Assembly: GCA_011322755.1 (NCBI GenBank)
Contig: DRLZ01000251.1
Coordinates: 1-6,758, forward strand
From: Crenotrichaceae bacterium
GTDB lineage: Bacteria; Pseudomonadota; Gammaproteobacteria; Methylococcales; DRLZ01
DNA: 6,758 nucleotides
Direction: 5' to 3'
Shown: positions 1-5,824 of the stretch, in pieces
Layout: each line of letters begins with the position of its first letter
Numbering within the stretch: position 1 is the stretch's first letter
The notes under the pieces: model-generated
The model's database searches: none
The model's input: the letters and a program-made list of their open reading frames with translations, nothing else
Told to the model about the DNA's origin: nothing
Program-made: the position numbers and the translations under genes

Positions 1-1175
1 ATCTGATCCTCCGTACAGAAAATATGCGCATCATCCTGTACAAAATTACGCACACGCATTAGTCCATGCAAAGTTCCTGACGGTTCATTGCGATGACAAC
101 TACCAAACTCTGCCATTCGAATCGGTAGATCCCGATAACTTTTAATGCCCTGATTGTAGATTTGAATATGGCAGGGACAGTTCATTGGCTTGACTGCATA
201 TTCCCTGGTTTCTGAGTGCGTGGTAAAAATCATTTCACCGAATTTATCCCAGTGCCCTGACTTTTCCCATAATGAGCGATCGACAACTTGTGGTGTTTTA
301 ACCTCACCATAGCCGTGCTTACGCAATTTTTCACGGATAAACTGTTCAATAAGACAATAAATCGTCCACCCTTTTGCGTGCCAGAACACCATGCCAGGAG
401 CTTCATCCTGCATGTGAAAGAGATCCAGCTGTTTGCCGAGTTTACGGTGATCTCGCTTCTCAGCTTCCTCCAACCGGTGCAGATAAGCTTTGAGTGCTTT
501 TTTATCAAGCCATGCAGTTCCGTATATGCGCTGCAACATTTCATTCTCAGAATTACCGCGCCAGTAGGCACCAGCAACTTTCATTAATTTGAATGCCCCC
601 AGCTTGCCTGTATCTGGCACATGAGGGCCTCGGCATAAGTCAGTAAATTCTGCTTGAGTATATAGCGAGATCGACTGATCGGCGGGAATACTTTGTATAA
701 TTTCTGCCTTGTAGCCCTCACCTATACCACGAAAATAATCAACTGCTTGGTCACGTTGCATAATGTCACGCACAACAGGTATTTTAAGCTCGACAAGTTC
801 TGTCATCCTGCTTTCAATGCGTTCCAGATCTTCTGGGGTAAAATGGTGATCACAGGAAAAGTCATAGTAAAACCCATCTGCAATCACTGGACCAATTGTG
901 ACCTGAGCGCTCGGGAAAAGTTGTTTGACAGCCTGCGCAAGCAGATGAGCAGTGGAATGACGAATAATTTCCAGAGCATCAAGGTCTTTCGCAGTAACGA
1001 TACTAAGAGTTACGTCTTTGTAAATCTCTTCACTGGCATCGACCAGCAAGTCATCTACACGCCCTGCAATTGTTGCTTTTGCGAGACCAGAGCCAATGGC
1101 TTTTGCCACATCCATGACAGTAACGCCAGAATCAAATTCGCGCTGAGAACCATCAGGAAGTGTAACTGTTACCAT
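1..1175 (-). CDS. thrS: Threonyl-tRNA synthetase, N-terminal 391 residues (3' end outside window)
   Basis: Class II aminoacyl-tRNA synthetase that charges tRNA-Thr in the cytoplasm and edits mischarged Ser-tRNA. The frame is open from ATG at 1175 to the left edge, giving 391 of roughly 640 residues. It begins MVTVTLPDGSQREF, a TGS domain (about 1-60). The editing domain follows with HSTAH (H73, H77) and CRGPH (C181, H185), the zinc-like quartet known from the E. coli enzyme. The catalytic core starts near 240. It has MNCPCH at 331-336, where C333 is the first catalytic zinc ligand, and HRNEPSG (motif 2) at 361-367. RVRNFVQDDAHIFC at 374-387 holds H384, the second ligand. The third ligand and the anticodon-binding domain lie outside the window. 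The start is set by the conserved N-terminus, although no strong Shine-Dalgarno is visible (only a distant GAG). It lies about 100 nt downstream of tRNA-Val on the same strand. Identification is certain. Confidence 0.98.
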   Translation of the reverse strand, partial: MVTVTLPDGSQREFDSGVTVMDVAKAIGSGLAKATIAGRVDDLLVDASEEIYKDVTLSIVTAKDLDALEIIRHSTAHLLAQAVKQLFPSAQVTIGPVIADGFYYDFSCDHHFTPEDLERIESRMTELVELKIPVVRDIMQRDQAVDYFRGIGEGYKAEIIQSIPADQSISLYTQAEFTDLCRGPHVPDTGKLGAFKLMKVAGAYWRGNSENEMLQRIYGTAWLDKKALKAYLHRLEEAEKRDHRKLGKQLDLFHMQDEAPGMVFWHAKGWTIYCLIEQFIREKLRKHGYGEVKTPQVVDRSLWEKSGHWDKFGEMIFTTHSETREYAVKPMNCPCHIQIYNQGIKSYRDLPIRMAEFGSCHRNEPSGTLHGLMRVRNFVQDDAHIFCTEDQ

Positions 1176-1204
1176 TGCAATATGCTGCTCGAGAGATCAA
1201 TTTG

Positions 1205-1233
1205 AGTATAACCGCTATGTAAAACGAAAAAAG
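1205..1233 (-). promoter_or_regulatory. Possible thrS promoter
   Basis: On the minus strand a good -10 hexamer TATACT (1205-1210) lies about 30 nt upstream of the thrS ATG, just after the tRNA-Val terminator. The region 16-17 nt further upstream is only a T-run (CTTTTT), a poor -35 that overlaps the terminator tract. thrS needs some promoter after the terminator or else readthrough, which is the main argument for this call. The resulting leader would be only about 20 nt, too short for the tRNA-mimic operator known in E. coli thrS. Confidence 0.35.
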
Positions 1234-1250
1234 CACCGCCTTGCGATGCT
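1221..1250 (-). terminator. Rho-independent terminator after tRNA-Val
   Basis: Read on the minus strand, AGCATCGC (1250-1243), loop AAG and GCGGTGCT (1239-1232) form an 8-bp stem with one G-U pair. It is followed by TTTTTCGTTTT. The T-run is on the minus-strand side only, so the terminator serves the tRNA unit. It lies between the tRNA and thrS and may limit or modulate readthrough into thrS. Confidence 0.85.
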
Positions 1251-1275
1251 CTACCTGGAATTACCAGTTAATGCA

Positions 1276-1352
1276 TGGTAGGCGCGATTGGAGTTGAACC
1301 AACGACCCCCACCATGTCAAGGTGGTGCTCTAACCAACTGAGCTACGCGCCT
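1276..1352 (-). tRNA. tRNA-Val (anticodon GAC)
   Basis: A complete 77-nt cloverleaf with encoded CCA. The acceptor stem AGGCGCG pairs perfectly with CGCGCCT, with discriminator A followed by CCA (1278-1276). The D arm is GCTC/GAGC with loop AGTTGGTTA. The anticodon arm is ACCACC..GGTGGT-like around CTTGACATG, and GAC is the complement of 1316-1318. The T arm is GTTGG/CCAAT with loop TTCAACT and a G-T closing wobble. The GAC anticodon decodes the valine codons GUC and GUU. It sits directly upstream of thrS on the same strand, an arrangement I recall from pseudomonads and other Gammaproteobacteria. It has its own promoter and terminator. Confidence 0.97.
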
Positions 1353-1371
1353 GCTTAACTTAGCCCGACAA

Positions 1372-1399
1372 ATTATACTGCATACCAATTTGAATGCAA
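1372..1399 (-). promoter_or_regulatory. Sigma70-type promoter of tRNA-Val
   Basis: On the minus strand, TTGCAT (1399-1394), a 16-nt spacer and a consensus TATAAT (1377-1372) precede the tRNA. Transcription would start near 1365, about 13 nt before the mature 5' end at 1352. The -10 is perfect, while only the first three bases of the -35 (TTG) match consensus. A bulged inverted repeat (1395-1419) overlaps the -35. Confidence 0.75.
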
Positions 1400-1419
1400 G
1401 CTAGAATTAGCAACTTGCA
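1395..1419. repeat. Bulged inverted repeat over the tRNA-Val -35
   Basis: TGCAA (1395-1399) pairs with TTGCA (1415-1419), and GCTA (1400-1403) pairs with TAGC (1408-1411). This gives 9 bp in total, with a GAAT loop and a 3-nt bulge (1412-1414). Its left arm coincides with the -35 hexamer of the tRNA promoter, so it could be a protein-binding site. This is direct sequence symmetry only, and chance is possible. Confidence 0.4.
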
Positions 1420-1438
1420 ACGACTGCACACGCCTATC

Positions 1439-1479
1439 ATCAACATATCATGATGTCATATGTTGATCCAAAATCAACA
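1439..1479. repeat. Three alternating copies of ATCAACA forming two competing inverted repeats
   Basis: ATCAACATAT (1439-1448) and ATATGTTGAT (1458-1467) form a perfect 10-bp inverted repeat with a 9-nt spacer. The right arm TGTTGAT (1461-1467) also pairs with ATCAACA at 1473-1479, across CCAAA. The centre contains the palindrome ATCATGAT (1447-1454). It lies about 40 bp upstream of the tRNA-Val -35 and about 60 bp upstream of the candidate csp -35. Neither side has a T-run, so it is not a terminator. A regulator-binding site is the likeliest reading, but no regulator is identified. Confidence 0.6.
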
Positions 1480-1538
1480 GAAGATAATCATTTCGGTCAA
1501 TTCAGACTCAATATTGATACTCGTTGTAAAGAAATTTC

Positions 1539-1567
1539 TGGCAATTTCATAATGATTCGCCTATAGT
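1539..1567 (+). promoter_or_regulatory. Candidate promoter of the csp gene
   Basis: TGGCAA (1539-1544) is separated by 17 nt from TATAGT (1562-1567), a 5/6 match to the -10 consensus. The -35 matches only 3/6. Transcription from about 1574 would give a leader of roughly 120 nt, in keeping with the long 5' leaders known for cold-inducible csp mRNAs. I see no clear match to the E. coli cold box. Confidence 0.45.
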
Positions 1568-1692
1568 ATGCACAGCTACAGATTTTGTTATTGGCAGTTA
1601 TGGTTGTTCCCTTCGTGTTACCCCCTTGTATTACTGTTACACGACCTGTATGCACACACTATTTGTTTAATTTATTTCAGGTAAAAAGTTTT

Positions 1693-1896
1693 ATGGCTAC
1701 AGGCACTATAAAATGGTTCAACGAATCAAAAGGTTTTGGATTTATTTCTCAAGATGACGGCGGAGCTGATGTATTTGTTCATTTCAGCGCGATCCAAGGT
1801 ACTGGTTTTAAAACCTTGAGCGAGGGTCAGGCTGTTACATATGAAGTAGAAGACGGCCCAAAAGGTCCGCAGGCCACAAGCGTTACTACTTCATAA
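1693..1896 (+). CDS. CspA-family cold-shock protein (67 aa)
   Basis: A single cold-shock-domain protein that binds single-stranded RNA and DNA and acts in the cytoplasm as an RNA chaperone or antiterminator. The 67-aa length is typical of the family. It starts MATGTIKWFN, with the nucleic-acid-binding aromatics in RNP1 KGFGFI (13-18) and RNP2 VFVHF (27-31). It ends in the usual GPQATSVTTS tail. ATG 1693 is chosen because the domain begins there and an AGGT Shine-Dalgarno lies at 1679-1682, 10 nt upstream. An in-frame ATG at 1585 would add an unrelated tail and is rejected. A terminator follows 41 nt after the stop, so the gene is monocistronic. Whether it is cold-induced or constitutive cannot be read from the sequence, though the long leader favours post-transcriptional control. 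The paralogue (CspA, C, E and so on) cannot be named. Confidence 0.96.
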   Translation: MATGTIKWFNESKGFGFISQDDGGADVFVHFSAIQGTGFKTLSEGQAVTYEVEDGPKGPQATSVTTS

Positions 1897-1937
1897 ATGT
1901 AAATTTTATACTTTCCTTGATTTCCTAAGGATTGACG

Positions 1938-1966
1938 AGCCCCGCTCCGGCGGGGTTCTTTGTTTC
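1938..1966 (+). terminator. Rho-independent terminator of csp
   Basis: AGCCCCGC (1938-1945), loop TCCG and GCGGGGTT (1950-1957) form an 8-bp GC-rich stem with one G-U pair. It is followed by CTTTGTTTCCT. It ends csp transcription and separates csp from the downstream RRM gene. Confidence 0.9.
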
Positions 1967-2170
1967 CTCTGCACTCGCAAAGAGTGACAGACAAGTATCC
2001 TGGTTGTAGTTGAGACAGTCAGTTGATCAATCTAAACAGTTAACTTTGCGTTTTTTCAGGTTCAGTTTTACCTTTATACAGTCAAGCAAGCAGATGGGCA
2101 TCCGTTGCTATCCTCTCTAGCTTAGACTGGTTTTGCGCACATTATCCAATTAACAATACACCCTAGCCAC

Positions 2171-2176
2171 AGAAGG
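2171..2176 (+). promoter_or_regulatory. Ribosome binding site fixing a TTG start
   Basis: AGAAGG lies 9 nt before the TTG at 2186. No ATG or GTG at a suitable distance opens the RRM frame, and the domain itself begins KKLFVGNLP directly after this codon, so the site decides the TTG start. Confidence 0.75.
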
Positions 2177-2185
2177 CAAGCAGCA

Positions 2186-2437
2186 TTGAAAAAACTATTT
2201 GTAGGCAATTTACCGACTGACACCAATGAAGATGACCTTCGTACTCTATTCTCTGAATTCGGTACTGTTCGTTCTTTCAGGCTTGTAACCGATGTCTTTT
2301 CAGGCCAGTGTAAAGGTTTTGGCTTTATCGAAATGGAAGGTCACGAAGCACGCGCCGCAATAGCCGGATTAAATGGTAAGGATTTTAACGGAAAGCCATT
2401 GAAAGTTAATTTTGAAATACCAAAACGTCGACGCTGA
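2186..2437 (+). CDS. Small single-RRM RNA-binding protein (83 aa)
   Basis: A stand-alone RNA recognition motif protein, presumably a cytoplasmic RNA chaperone or regulator; its targets are unknown. The whole protein is one RRM. RNP2 is LFVGNLP at 4-10, RNP1 is KGFGFIEM at 43-50 with the stacking F45 and F47, and the last beta strand (KPLKVNFEI) is followed by a basic tail KRRR. The start is TTG, supported by AGAAGG 9 nt upstream. It lies 289 nt after the csp stop and beyond its terminator, so it needs its own promoter. TATACA at 2075-2080 is a possible -10 with a poor T-rich -35, and no GC-rich terminator is seen after the stop. Small bacterial RRM proteins of this type are widespread in cyanobacteria and in some proteobacteria, where some are cold-induced. 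The adjacent csp gene encodes a different fold that uses the same KGFGFI RNP1 string. Confidence 0.93.
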   Translation: MKKLFVGNLPTDTNEDDLRTLFSEFGTVRSFRLVTDVFSGQCKGFGFIEMEGHEARAAIAGLNGKDFNGKPLKVNFEIPKRRR

Positions 2438-2596
2438 GGGTGTTAACCATACAAAATAAGACCTCAAAAACCAACTATATCCGCAGGGAAACACACTGTA
2501 TTCTTCAGCATCGTAATGCGGGTGAACATTTTTATCACTAGAAAACTAAATTGCCCAGCTACATTTTATTTATTAGTATGCAGAGATAGAAAAAAC

Positions 2597-3211
2597 TTAA
2601 CCTGAGCCAGTAATCAAGTGCGACAACTTATCAACCTTGGTTTTTAAATACTGCCAGTTATGCTTGTTGGCATCCACCTCTAGCGAAATTCGTTCGTTTA
2701 CATCAACCCCGAGATCCTTTAATGCATTAATTTTTAATGGATTATTTGTCATTAGCTTGACAGATTGTACTCCAAGATTATTTAAAATTAATGCCGCCAC
2801 CTCGTATTCACGTTCATCTGCATCATGTCCGAGATGCAAATTGGCATCAACTGTATCCATTCCTGCATCCTGAAGATTATAAGCTTGCAATTTTTTCAAC
2901 AACCCAATACCACGACCTTCCTGACGTAAATAAATCAATACACCACACTGGCTCTGGCCAATCAGCTTCAGAGCCAGATCCAATTGTTCTCCACAATCAC
3001 AACGCTGAGAGCCTAACACATCACCCGTTAGACACTCCGAATGCATACGCACAAGGACATTACTAACGCCCTCAACACTACCTTTGACCATTGCTATATG
3101 CTCTTTCCCATCGATCGTGTTGGTATAATAATGAAGCCTGAATTCGCCATGGATTGTCGGAATACGGGCGATAACCAGATTGTCAACTTGATGTGCTTGA
3201 TTATTTTTCAT
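2597..3211 (-). CDS. ribA: GTP cyclohydrolase II
   Basis: Catalyses the first step of riboflavin synthesis, converting GTP to a diaminopyrimidine phosphate with release of formate and pyrophosphate, in the cytoplasm. At 204 aa it is a stand-alone RibA (E. coli has 196) without a RibB fusion. The zinc ligands C60, C71 and C73 are in SECLTGDVLGSQRCDC. YLRQEGRGIGL (94-104) is the GTP-binding stretch. Y111 and R134 (in DERE) correspond to catalytic Y105 and R128 of E. coli, with a constant offset of six residues. TNNPLKI follows near 155. ATG 3211 is preferred because it begins the conserved protein, although the Shine-Dalgarno is weak. An out-of-frame ATG four bases upstream opens a four-codon ORF across the start. 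It is convergent to the RRM gene and 229 nt downstream of the histidine kinase gene on the same strand. No other rib gene is in view. Confidence 0.97.
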   Translation of the reverse strand: MKNNQAHQVDNLVIARIPTIHGEFRLHYYTNTIDGKEHIAMVKGSVEGVSNVLVRMHSECLTGDVLGSQRCDCGEQLDLALKLIGQSQCGVLIYLRQEGRGIGLLKKLQAYNLQDAGMDTVDANLHLGHDADEREYEVAALILNNLGVQSVKLMTNNPLKINALKDLGVDVNERISLEVDANKHNWQYLKTKVDKLSHLITGSG

Positions 3212-3440
3212 TCATTTGTTAACTCGATAGATGTGATCAAAATACTAATTACTCGACAACATGTTTTGTCAGTAAAATTCGGTAATTCTTATAGTCTCTT
3301 TAAGTTACCCTCTCTTTCACAGGGCAGCTGATAGCTGTATTATCAAAACAATAAAAACATGACTAAAGACTGAGTCCAACACTTCCATGAGCCATCTTCG
3401 ATTTAGCCTACCCAGATCGCACGGATTGAAGACAATTCAC
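3212..3440. other. Gap between the histidine kinase gene and ribA
   Basis: These 229 bases must hold the end of the GTPase-kinase operon transcript and any ribA promoter. I see a short palindrome AACATGTT (3258-3265) and a CAGCT/AGCTG inverted repeat (3325-3337). I see no convincing terminator, FMN riboswitch or strong promoter, so operon readthrough into ribA cannot be excluded. Confidence 0.5.
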
Positions 3441-5327
3441 TCATTCTAGGATAGCTTGATCGAATTGAGTGCTCAATTTAGATATTGTTCTAATTATTCT
3501 CTGCTGCAATTCAACACCACCGTCCTGTGAATCCGAACTCTCGTAGTCGAGTAACAATAAATCCAGCTGTTTTGATATTCTGGCAATTGCATACATTCCA
3601 TACATTTCTGCCGAGCCAGCAAGTCTATGCGCGTAGGCATGCAGCTCCTGTCTTGTGATACGGCTCCAATTACGATTATTATTATTGGCCTCAAGCCTGA
3701 GCAGAGTTTCGCGTTTTTCTGGAAGGGAGTTGAGAAAACGTTGATAAATTTTTTGATATCGCTCGACTGGCATTCCAAGGTCATGACTGCTATGAAAATA
3801 CTCAGAAAGTAACGTTGTTAAATGAGTAATATCCAATGGTTTTAATAAATACTCATCACAGCCAGCAAGTTTTGCCCTTGCTTTATATTCAGTAGATGTC
3901 CAGGCACTTTGTATAAAAACCGGATTCAGGAATTGATTACTCCTTAGTGACTTAATCACATCAAAACCAGTCATATCAGGCAAATTAAGATCAAGTAAAA
4001 TGAGATCCGGCCATTCTGATAAAGCCAGATTCAAGGCATCATTTCCTGTTGTCGCAGTCAGACTGCGGCATTCTACATCATCAAATACACTTTCTAGCAA
4101 GCGCATAATATCAGGATTATCTTCAACAATAAGCACTGTTTGAAGAAAGAGTTTCGTATTACGTTTGCAGTTTTTATTCTGCTCTGATGTGCACGCATCA
4201 CTATCAGGTCTAACTTTTTTAGCCGGAAGATGGATAATAAAGCGACTACCTTTACCAATTGCAGATGTCAGCAACAAATCTCCACCCATTGCTGTCACCA
4301 AGTGCTTCACAATTGATAAACCAAGCCCGGTTCCTGGCTCATTGCCTAATTGCTCAAATGCAGTAAAAATCCGCTGTTGGTCGCGATCAGCAATTCCCTT
4401 TCCCGTATCTTCAACGTTGACAGTTAATTGATCACCCTCCCAGGTTGTTTCAACGAGAACCGATCCTTCATTGGTATAGTTGATGGCATTTGATATCAAA
4501 TTGACCATGATTTGACGAAATCGCATTTCATCCAGACACAGGAAATCAGGAAGATCCGACTTTACATCAATTGCAAAGCTGATACTTTTATCTTCTGCTA
4601 ACGGTTCAAAAATACTGAATAACTTATCTAAAACAATCCTTACATCGGTTGCGATTGGATTGATGCTCAGGCTACCAACCTCAATTTGAGAATGATCAAG
4701 AAGATTTTCAACCAGAGACAGCAAGTGTTTTGCACCACGCTCCACACTGCCTAAATATTTCATATGCATCTGGCTCGTGTTCGATATCGTTTTTAATCGC
4801 ATCGTATAACCCAAAATTGATGTTAATGGGGTTCGAAATTCATGCGACATTGTAGCTATAAACTGACTTTTGAGCCGATTCGCCCGTTGCGCTTGGCGGC
4901 GTTTTGCCTCAACTTCTTTTTCTAGACGTTTTAGATTTTCGATTAATTTGAGCTGCTCAATCTGCATTAAAGCTAACTCGTTGCTTTTCTGCTGCAAAAC
5001 AGAATGATTAACACTTTGCTCTGTAGCATCCAGAAACACAAGCGTTATTTGATCAGCAACAACCACAATATCAATATGCACAGCACGATTATTGGGTGTT
5101 TGGATAAAACGTAAATTTATTGTATTTTCAGCATTCAGACCGACAAGAAACAACAAGGAATCACGACAATCTTTTCCTGCTTCAATAACATCATAGCCAT
5201 AGTAAGCATAATCACCTGTCCAAGACTTTACTATAAAGTTGCTATCGAGCCAAATACAGAGCGGATGTGTCGAGTTCTCTATACATTGAAGCATGACGCT
5301 GTGGTCACTTGGGTTTAATGTATTCAT
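3441..5327 (-). CDS. Soluble hybrid histidine kinase (PAS-like, HisKA, HATPase, REC, HPt)
   Basis: A 628-aa multistep phosphorelay kinase. The N-terminal region (about 8-105) looks PAS-like, with no signal peptide or membrane segment, so the protein is predicted cytoplasmic. A charged heptad-like helix (about 110-152) leads into HisKA with phospho-acceptor H162 in FIATMSHEFRTPL. HATPase motifs are the N box around N276-N283, DTGKGI (307-312), FTAFEQ (321-326) and GTGLGLSIV (332-340). After a polar linker (371-395) comes a receiver with acidic E402/D403, phospho-acceptor D446 in LLDLNLPDMTG, S474 and K496. The C-terminal HPt domain has H567 in AHRLAGSAEMYG. The expected flow is H162 to D446 to H567 and then to an unlinked regulator, since no separate output gene is in the window. 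The start overlaps the GTPase stop by 4 nt (5324-5327), which implies translational coupling. The N-terminal domain may sense the GTPase; this is inference. Confidence 0.95.
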   Translation of the reverse strand: MNTLNPSDHSVMLQCIENSTHPLCIWLDSNFIVKSWTGDYAYYGYDVIEAGKDCRDSLLFLVGLNAENTINLRFIQTPNNRAVHIDIVVVADQITLVFLDATEQSVNHSVLQQKSNELALMQIEQLKLIENLKRLEKEVEAKRRQAQRANRLKSQFIATMSHEFRTPLTSILGYTMRLKTISNTSQMHMKYLGSVERGAKHLLSLVENLLDHSQIEVGSLSINPIATDVRIVLDKLFSIFEPLAEDKSISFAIDVKSDLPDFLCLDEMRFRQIMVNLISNAINYTNEGSVLVETTWEGDQLTVNVEDTGKGIADRDQQRIFTAFEQLGNEPGTGLGLSIVKHLVTAMGGDLLLTSAIGKGSRFIIHLPAKKVRPDSDACTSEQNKNCKRNTKLFLQTVLIVEDNPDIMRLLESVFDDVECRSLTATTGNDALNLALSEWPDLILLDLNLPDMTGFDVIKSLRSNQFLNPVFIQSAWTSTEYKARAKLAGCDEYLLKPLDITHLTTLLSEYFHSSHDLGMPVERYQKIYQRFLNSLPEKRETLLRLEANNNNRNWSRITRQELHAYAHRLAGSAEMYGMYAIARISKQLDLLLLDYESSDSQDGGVELQQRIIRTISKLSTQFDQAILE

Positions 5328-5824
5328 CGCGCTATCAACAAACTAGCTAACTGATTAAAAACAACATCTACATTTTCACCGGTTTTGGCACTGGTTTTGT
5401 AGATAATCAGCCCTTTTTTCTGCAACTTAATAATATCTGACCTATCAACCTCCCATTGTGATTTCAAATCAACTTTATTAACAGCAACAACCATTGGACA
5501 ATCACCCACGACATCTAAAACTATCTGCCTGAGATTCATCACGCTGCTCAGCGTATTTTTGCGGCAGCCGTCGGCCACCAACAGAACACCAGCGGCTCCA
5601 CGCAAATAGTTTTCATCTGTTGTTGTAAAGGCATCACTACCAGCGATATCCCAGATCACCAGTTTAATAGTTTGGTGATCTGGGATATCCACAAGTTTGC
5701 TATCGATTTTCACACCAACAGTTGTCAGGTATTTATCTGAAAATGTTTGTCTGGAAAAGCGCATGGTCAAGCTGGTTTTTCCAATGGCAAAATCACCCAA
5801 CAAACAAATTTTTTTTGATATCAA
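5324..5824 (-). CDS. Rab/Ras-like small GTPase
   Basis: A 166-aa single-domain P-loop GTPase of the prokaryotic Ras superfamily, predicted to act as a cytoplasmic GTP/GDP switch. The motifs in order are G1 GDFAIGKTS (10-18), switch I with TTVG (34-37), G3 WDIAGSD (58-64), G4 NKVD (116-119) and G5 TSAKTGENV (144-152). The residue matching catalytic Gln61 of Ras is S63, so intrinsic hydrolysis may be slow or need a partner. There is no C-terminal cysteine or lipid-modification motif. The start is TTG at 5824 with AGGTG 8 nt upstream; the nearby ATG (5829) hits a stop after two codons. The gene lies 149 nt after the OmpA-domain gene, and its stop overlaps the kinase start, so the three are probably one operon. 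A perfect 17-bp inverted repeat (5645-5689) lies within it. No GAP or exchange factor such as a roadblock protein is visible nearby. Confidence 0.93.
   Translation of the reverse strand: MISKKICLLGDFAIGKTSLTMRFSRQTFSDKYLTTVGVKIDSKLVDIPDHQTIKLVIWDIAGSDAFTTTDENYLRGAAGVLLVADGCRKNTLSSVMNLRQIVLDVVGDCPMVVAVNKVDLKSQWEVDRSDIIKLQKKGLIIYKTSAKTGENVDVVFNQLASLLIAR
5645..5689. repeat. Perfect 17-bp inverted repeat inside the GTPase gene
   Basis: GATATCCCAGATCACCA (5645-5661) and TGGTGATCTGGGATATC (5673-5689) are exact reverse complements separated by 11 nt. On the coding strand one arm encodes D46-I47-P48-D49-H50-Q51 and the other encodes L55-V56-I57-W58-D59-I60, the end of which is the G3 motif. The arms are in antisense codon register (GAT with ATC, CCA with TGG, CAC with GTG). 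The mRNA could form a strong hairpin about 135 nt into the coding region. No T-run follows on either strand, so it is not a terminator. Confidence 0.95.

Larger units (their letters stand above)
1353..1692. other. Divergent intergenic region between tRNA-Val and the csp gene
   Basis: This 340-base gap holds the tRNA-Val promoter at its left end, an inverted-repeat cluster (1439-1479) in the middle, and a candidate csp promoter (1539-1567) followed by a leader of about 120 nt. The csp reading frame stays open upstream to an ATG at 1585. The added 36 residues do not resemble cold-shock proteins, so I treat this stretch as untranslated leader. I see no other gene. Confidence 0.7.

Noticed and set aside
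693..1205. A 170-aa plus-strand ORF and other ORFs opposite thrS
   Set aside because: They lie antisense to a fully conserved ThrRS frame and show no recognisable domain or compositional support.
1585..1692. N-terminal extension of the csp gene from an in-frame ATG
   Set aside because: The 36 added residues have no cold-shock character. The domain starts at ATG 1693, which has its own AGGT site, and the 67-aa length is typical.
2438..2596. Bidirectional terminator between the RRM gene and ribA
   Set aside because: Only 4-bp stems (for example GTGA/TCAC at 2522-2537) are visible, and none has a GC-rich core with T-runs.
3255..3270. Palindrome upstream of ribA as a LexA box
   Set aside because: It lacks the CTG-N10-CAG pattern. 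Only the 8-bp AACATGTT centre is symmetric.
3494..3784. A 96-aa minus-strand ORF within the kinase gene
   Set aside because: It is an alternate-frame shadow of the kinase HPt and REC region, with no domain of its own.
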